Origin: Candidatus Rokuibacteriota bacterium
GTDB taxonomy: Bacteria > Methylomirabilota > Methylomirabilia > Rokubacteriales > CSP1-6
Assembly (NCBI GenBank): GCA_005887895.1
Contig: VBPC01000179.1
Span: 1 to 38,735, forward strand
DNA length: 38,735 bases
Direction: 5' to 3'
The translations under genes were made by a program, and so were the position numbers. The notes under the pieces are model-generated. The model was not told the origin of the DNA. It was given only the letters and a program-made list of their open reading frames with translations, and ran no database searches. This document shows positions 34,975 to 38,735 of this stretch, piece by piece (the stretch's first letter is position 1; each line of letters opens with the position of its first letter).

Positions 34975-35376
34975 ATGGAGCCCACCACGTCCTCCCCGCC
35001 GACCGACCCCACGACCCGTGCCCGCTCCATTCGCGCTCGCCTCCCCGGACAGATGCTCGGCCAGCGTCTCGAGATGGCGGCGCTCTGCTACGGTCCGCTC
35101 TACTCGGTGGCCGAGGTGCGCCAGCGCGTTGGAGACACGCTCCCGCGTCGGCTCGGCTACGTGCGCGGCGCGAGCCTCGAGCCCATCGAGACGTATGCCT
35201 CGCCGATCCCGGACGAGGCGCTGCTGAAGTACGACGACGCGGCGCGGACGGGGCTCTTCTCGAAATTCTGGGTGGCGACGCCGACGTACTACCAGGAACG
35301 GCAGGTCGATCCCTGGATCGTGGCCGAGGTGGACGGCTCCGATCGCTGGGCGGTCATCGCCCGCTGGGACGTGTAG
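34975..35376 (+). CDS. Protein of unknown function, 133 residues
   Basis: Cytoplasmic-looking, no membrane segment. The central part (QMLGQRLEMAALCYGPLYSVAEVRQRVGD) and the C-terminus (YYQERQVDPWIVAEVDGSDRWAVIARWD) suggest a small alpha/beta domain. I do not recognise a family. GGAGG seven bases before ATG 34975 supports this start over the ATG at 34945. It lies 41 bases before the crotonase gene. Confidence 0.55.
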   Translation: MEPTTSSPPTDPTTRARSIRARLPGQMLGQRLEMAALCYGPLYSVAEVRQRVGDTLPRRLGYVRGASLEPIETYASPIPDEALLKYDDAARTGLFSKFWVATPTYYQERQVDPWIVAEVDGSDRWAVIARWDV

Positions 35377-35394
35377 CAGTCGACGGCTGAAGTA

Positions 35395-35421
35395 CCATGG
35401 GGGCCCGGGAGGCCCCCATGG
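35395..35421 (+). promoter_or_regulatory. Hairpin enclosing the crotonase ribosome site and start codon
   Basis: CCATGGGGGCC, loop CGGGA, GGCCCCCATGG: a perfect 11-bp stem. The Shine-Dalgarno GGGAGG (35407-35412) and the start ATG (35418-35420) lie in loop and 3' arm, so translation would be blocked while folded. Its core resembles hairpin 1 of the dispersed repeat. Confidence 0.6.
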
Positions 35422-36227
35422 ACTACGCCGAGTACAAGCACCTCACGTTCGAGCGCAAGCCGCACGGAGTGGTGCTGATCACGATCGACCGTCCCGACGT
35501 CCTCAACGCCACCAACGATCGGCTGCACTGGGAGCTGACGGAGGTGTGGCGGACGCTCGACGCCGACGACGCCGCGCGGGTGGCGGTGGTGACCGGGCGC
35601 GGGCGCGCGTTCTCGGCGGGCGGCGACCTCGACATGGTCGACGCCAACGCGCGTGACCCGCGGCGCCTCGGCCGCATCCTGCGCGAGGCCTCCGACATCG
35701 TCTACAACATGATCAACCTCGACAAGCCGATCGTCTCGGCCATCAACGGCGTGGCGGTGGGGGCCGGCTTGGCCGTCGCGATGATGGCCGACATCTCGAT
35801 CATGTCCGAGACCGCGCGCATCACCGACGGGCACACCAAGCTCGGCGTCGTCGCCGGCGATCACGCGGCCATCATCTGGCCGCTGCTGTGTGGCATGGCC
35901 AAGGCGAAGTACTACCTGCTGACGTCCGACTTCATCGACGGCAAGGAAGCCGAGCGCATCGGGCTGGTGAGCCTGGCCGTCCCCGCCGATCAGCTCCTGC
36001 CCAAGGCCTTCGAGGTCGCCGACAAGCTGGCGCTCGGCAGCCAGCAGGCGATCCGCTGGACCAAGCGCAGCCTCAACAACTGGCTGCGGATGGCGGCGCC
36101 GATCTTCGACAACTCGATGGCACTCGAGCTGCTGACCTTCATGGGCGAGGACGTGCACGAGGGGCTGCAGGCGATCCGCGAGAAGCGCCCGCCGCGCTTC
36201 CCCTCGGCCCAGGACGCGCGCGGCTAG
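35418..36227 (+). CDS. Enoyl-CoA hydratase/isomerase family protein
   Basis: 269 residues, crotonase fold. ITIDRPDVLNATND and the two oxyanion-hole segments FSAGGDLDM and INGVAVGAGLAVAM are clear. The two catalytic glutamates of classical hydratases are not obvious: where PE is expected the sequence reads TDGHTKLGVVAGDHAA, so it may be an isomerase, hydrolase or other crotonase. ATG 35418 is preferred because it has a Shine-Dalgarno and gives the typical MDYAEYKHL start; ATG 35397 is in frame too. The stop overlaps the stop of the convergent DedA gene (CTAG). Confidence 0.88.
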   Translation: MDYAEYKHLTFERKPHGVVLITIDRPDVLNATNDRLHWELTEVWRTLDADDAARVAVVTGRGRAFSAGGDLDMVDANARDPRRLGRILREASDIVYNMINLDKPIVSAINGVAVGAGLAVAMMADISIMSETARITDGHTKLGVVAGDHAAIIWPLLCGMAKAKYYLLTSDFIDGKEAERIGLVSLAVPADQLLPKAFEVADKLALGSQQAIRWTKRSLNNWLRMAAPIFDNSMALELLTFMGEDVHEGLQAIREKRPPRFPSAQDARG

Positions 36228-36835
36228 AGCGTCACCGCGCGCGCGCGGCGCCGGCGCCAGAGGCGGACGCTCAGCGCCGTCGCGACGACGGCGGTCAGCA
36301 TCGCCGGTCCCACCCAGCGCGCCTCGCCGGCCGCGTCGGTCCAGCGCTCGCCGAGCAGCCAGCCGACGCCGATCCACAGCGTCGACCACGTCAGCGCGCC
36401 GGTCACCTCGGCGAGCACGAACCGCGGATACCCCACGCCGTTGACGCGCGCCAGCGGCCACGCCAGCATCCGCACCGACGCGACGAAGCGGCCGAGCAGG
36501 ATCGTCAGCGCGCCGAAGCGCTGGAAGAGGTCGGCGGCCCGGCGGCGACAAGCGTCGGCGTCGATCGGCAGCCGGCAATAGAGGTTGAGCAGCCGGCCGC
36601 CGGCGAACGCGCCCGCGAAGTACCAGCCGTGATCGGTGATCGCCACGCCGACGGCGCCGAGCACGATGGCGAAGACGATGCTGGCGTTGGCGGCGCCCGC
36701 CACCGCGCCGGCCGCGATCAGCAGCATGCGCCCGGGCAGCGGCAGGCCGGTGGCGTCGATCAGCGCCGCGACGAACACCACGACGTAGGTGTGCGCGATC
36801 AGCCACGCGGTAAACGGCTGCAAGATATCCGGCAT
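36224..36835 (-). CDS. DedA family membrane protein
   Basis: 203 residues. DedA/SNARE-associated domain: FVAALIDATGLPLPGRMLL (the re-entrant helix with glycine-proline), GVAITDHGWYFAGAFAGGRLL, and FQRFGALTILLGRFVASVRMLAWPLARVNG, the conserved R-rich motif of the family, then membrane helices to the basic tail. Members act in phospholipid (undecaprenyl phosphate or phosphatidylethanolamine) translocation. ATG 36835 was chosen because the domain starts there; an upstream start at 36892 would overlap the next gene. Confidence 0.88.
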   Translation of the reverse strand: MPDILQPFTAWLIAHTYVVVFVAALIDATGLPLPGRMLLIAAGAVAGAANASIVFAIVLGAVGVAITDHGWYFAGAFAGGRLLNLYCRLPIDADACRRRAADLFQRFGALTILLGRFVASVRMLAWPLARVNGVGYPRFVLAEVTGALTWSTLWIGVGWLLGERWTDAAGEARWVGPAMLTAVVATALSVRLWRRRRARAVTL

Positions 36836-36885
36836 CGGGGGACAACCGTGCAACCAGGATACCAGCCGCGTAGGCTGGACGCCTC

Positions 36886-37683
36886 GTGACACGCTTCGAC
36901 GTCTGGGGCGGCGCCGTGATCGCGGGGGCCGTGATCGTCTGCTTCGCGGCCGAGCACCGGCGCCCGCTGCGCCCGCGCAGCCGCCCGCTGGGCGAGCGCC
37001 TCGCCACCAACGCCCTCATGGTCGCGCTCGCGGCGCTGACGTTGCGGCTCGCGCTCCTGCCGGCGGCGGTGGCGGTGGCCAGCGCGGGCGAGCGCGCCGG
37101 CGTGGGCGTGCTGCGCTGGCTGGCGCTGCCGCCGACCGCCGCCGCCGTACTTGCCTTCCTGCTGCTCGACTGGACGGTCTACGTCTGGCATCGGCTCAAC
37201 CACCGGGCGCCCTTCCTGTGGCGCTTCCATCTCGTGCACCACACCGACCTGGACCTCGACGTCAGCACGGCCTTTCGCTTCCACGCGGGCGAGCTGCTGC
37301 TCTCGGTCGCCTGGCGGAGCGCACAGATCCTGGCGATCGGCGTGAGCCCCGGGCCGGCGCTCGTCTACGAGGCCGCCCTGGAAGCGGCGACGGCGTTCCA
37401 CCACAGCAACTGGCGGTTGCCGCTCGCGCTCGAGCGCACGCTCAATCGCGTCCTCGTCACGCCGCGCATGCACGGGATCCACCACTCGATCCGGGAGGCG
37501 GAGACGAACTCGAACTGGTCGGTGATCTTCTCCTGGTGGGACCGCCTGCACCGCACGCGGTGCGTCGGCGTGCCCGCCCAGACGCTGCGGATCGGCCTGC
37601 CCGCCTACCGCGCGCCGCTCGGCGTGCTGCGCCTGCTGGCGCTGCCGTTCGTGCGCCAGCGTCCAGCCTTCACGCCGCGCTGA
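36886..37683 (+). CDS. Fatty acid hydroxylase / sterol desaturase family protein
   Basis: 265 residues, several membrane helices. The di-iron histidine motifs are all present: HRLNH (about 102-106), HLVHH (about 115-119), FHHSN and HGIHHSIRE (about 205). The family inserts oxygen into lipids or related chains. The GTG at 36886 starts divergently from DedA, with about 50 bases between the two starts. The direct substrate is unknown; membrane lipid or hopanoid modification is plausible. Confidence 0.9.
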   Translation: MTRFDVWGGAVIAGAVIVCFAAEHRRPLRPRSRPLGERLATNALMVALAALTLRLALLPAAVAVASAGERAGVGVLRWLALPPTAAAVLAFLLLDWTVYVWHRLNHRAPFLWRFHLVHHTDLDLDVSTAFRFHAGELLLSVAWRSAQILAIGVSPGPALVYEAALEAATAFHHSNWRLPLALERTLNRVLVTPRMHGIHHSIREAETNSNWSVIFSWWDRLHRTRCVGVPAQTLRIGLPAYRAPLGVLRLLALPFVRQRPAFTPR

Positions 37684-37686
37684 GCG

Positions 37687-38502
37687 TCAGCGCGCCAGCG
37701 CCTTCTTCCGCCAGAGCTGCCACGGGCGCTCGATCGTGCCGCCGACGGAGCCGCCCGCCCGCTGCGCCTCGTCGTCGTCGAGATAGGTCACCGGGCCGCC
37801 GAGTGCCATGGCCTGCGCCTGCAGTCGCGCGTTGACCTCCGTGTAGACGCTGCGGAAGACGACGATCGGCAGCGAGGGACCGACCACCACGCAGCCGTGA
37901 CCGCGCATGAGGGCCACCGGCCGCGCCCCGAGGGTCTGGGCCAGCGCGTGGCCGAGGGCCGCGGTGCGCACGAGCATGTCGGTGGGGCCGCCGGCAGCGG
38001 TCTTGATGTCGAACACCGGCACGCCGCCGCCGAGGAACGCGCTCATGTGGTAGAGCGGCCTGAGCGGGGCGGTGCTCACGCCGAACGGGATCACCGAGGG
38101 CGAGTGATCGTGCACGATGGCCTTCACGTCGGGCCGCGCGCGGTAGATCTCACCATGGATGAAGCGCTCGAGGTAGCTCGTCCGGCCGCGCGCATCCACG
38201 GCGTTGCTGTCGAGGTCGTACTCCATGACGTCGGCCGCGGTCACCAGCTCCGGCGCCAGCGAGCGCGACATGAGATAGCGCTGCGGATCGCCCGGATGCC
38301 GCACGCTGACGTGGCCGTAGCCGTCCACCACGCCCTGATCGGCCAGGATGCGGTTGGCGGCGACGAGGTCGTCGATCAGCGCCGGGTCGACGGCGCCGGC
38401 CGAGGCGGGCGCCTGCCCCCACGCGCGGCGGCCGGCCAGCAGCGTGGCGGTGGCGCCGGCGGCGGCCGTCCGGAGAAAGCTGCGACGAGGTGTCGGGCTC
38501 AT
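37687..38502 (-). CDS. Class II aldolase/adducin family protein with Tat signal
   Basis: 271 residues. The N-terminus PTPRRSFLRTAAAGATATLL carries the twin-arginine motif RRSFLR, followed by a cleavage site near GRRAWGQA. The aldolase domain has GHVSVRHP, FIHGEIYRARPDVKAIVHDHS (metal histidines) and LMRGHGCVVVG. Cytoplasmic class II aldolases are common, and an exported one is unusual. GGAGG seven bases before ATG 38502 fixes the start. The LysR gene upstream overlaps by four bases (ATGA), so both are on one transcript. Confidence 0.85.
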   Translation of the reverse strand: MSPTPRRSFLRTAAAGATATLLAGRRAWGQAPASAGAVDPALIDDLVAANRILADQGVVDGYGHVSVRHPGDPQRYLMSRSLAPELVTAADVMEYDLDSNAVDARGRTSYLERFIHGEIYRARPDVKAIVHDHSPSVIPFGVSTAPLRPLYHMSAFLGGGVPVFDIKTAAGGPTDMLVRTAALGHALAQTLGARPVALMRGHGCVVVGPSLPIVVFRSVYTEVNARLQAQAMALGGPVTYLDDDEAQRAGGSVGGTIERPWQLWRKKALAR

Positions 38503-38735
38503 GAGCGTCCTCCTGTGCGCGCCGGGCGGCGCGTTTCGAGCGCGCGGCGCAAGTCCTCGAGCGCGGCGACGAAGGCGTCGAGCGCCGGCGTGTGCGGCTT
38601 GTCGCGCCGGCGCACGAGGCCGATCTGGCGCTGCAGCGGGGGAACCAGCCGCATCGCCGTCAGCGTCCGCTCGCGCACCTCTTGCACGACCGAGAACCAC
38701 GACGTGACCGACAGTCCGAGCCCGGCCTCGACGAG
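38499..38735 (-). CDS. LysR-type regulator, C-terminal end (cut by window edge)
   Basis: 79 residues of the substrate-binding domain: LVEAGLGLSVTSWFSV is the typical LysR effector-domain strand, followed by LVPPLQRQIGLVRRRD and the last helix ALDAFVAALEDLRRAL. The DNA-binding end lies beyond the window. Its stop overlaps the start of the aldolase gene, which is unusual for LysR proteins (normally divergent from their targets) and suggests it regulates its own operon. Confidence 0.75.
   Translation of the reverse strand, partial: LVEAGLGLSVTSWFSVVQEVRERTLTAMRLVPPLQRQIGLVRRRDKPHTPALDAFVAALEDLRRALETRRPARTGGRS

Overview
The window is GC-rich bacterial chromosome, densely packed, with many GTG starts and 1-4 base gene overlaps. 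There is no phage, plasmid, tRNA or rRNA signal. Gene content (two oxyanion transporters, a DMSO-reductase-type enzyme, acetate kinase, many small-molecule catabolic genes) and style recall uncultured soil or aquifer lineages such as Candidatus Rokubacteria/Methylomirabilota. That assignment is inference only. Several internal gene deletions suggest a metagenome-derived assembly.

Layout. 1-4134 (minus): tmk-holB-ricT-ABC solute-binding protein-metG, a housekeeping cluster with a transport gene inserted; tmk has an internal deletion. 4240-5195 (plus): GNAT and CYTH genes. 5217-5460: first array of an 86-88 bp two-hairpin repeat. 5464-7600 (minus): acuC-type deacetylase, moaC and a DUF465/YdcH-like gene behind a clear sigma70 promoter and an early terminator. 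7673-14001 (minus): decayed alpha/beta hydrolase, then an oxyanion locus transcribed regulator-tupA-tupB-modA-modB-modC-tupC, with the molybdate genes nested inside the tungstate genes. 14150-16299 (plus): tpx, universal stress protein, ackA. 16303-20915 (minus): htrA, an unknown 253-aa gene, an OmpR-type regulator, a histidine kinase and a small membrane protein, probably an envelope-stress unit. 21025-24368: two repeat arrays flank a D-aminoacylase and two cyclophilins (one cytoplasmic, one secreted). 24370-27699: PilZ protein, typA with an internal deletion and frameshift, and a ROK sugar kinase. 27743-29853: cupin, small membrane protein, and a scarred zone with an amidohydrolase remnant facing an EamA transporter whose tail comes from another protein. 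29892-33510 (plus): DMSO-reductase-family molybdoenzyme, tautomerase and cyclase-family hydrolase, a likely catabolic operon. 33518-38735: single repeat unit, 61-aa basic protein, ferredoxin-like protein, lipoprotein-like methyltransferase, unknown protein, crotonase whose start codon sits in an 11-bp hairpin, DedA protein, fatty acid hydroxylase, Tat-exported class II aldolase and a partial LysR regulator.

A molybdenum/tungsten theme links much of the window: TupABC and ModABC import the metal, the ModE-N-type protein probably regulates it, MoaC makes the pterin cofactor, and the 29892 enzyme uses it. The most novel structure is the dispersed two-hairpin repeat. It occurs in four places, always with one edge within about ten bases of a stop codon, and its stems are conserved by compensating base changes.
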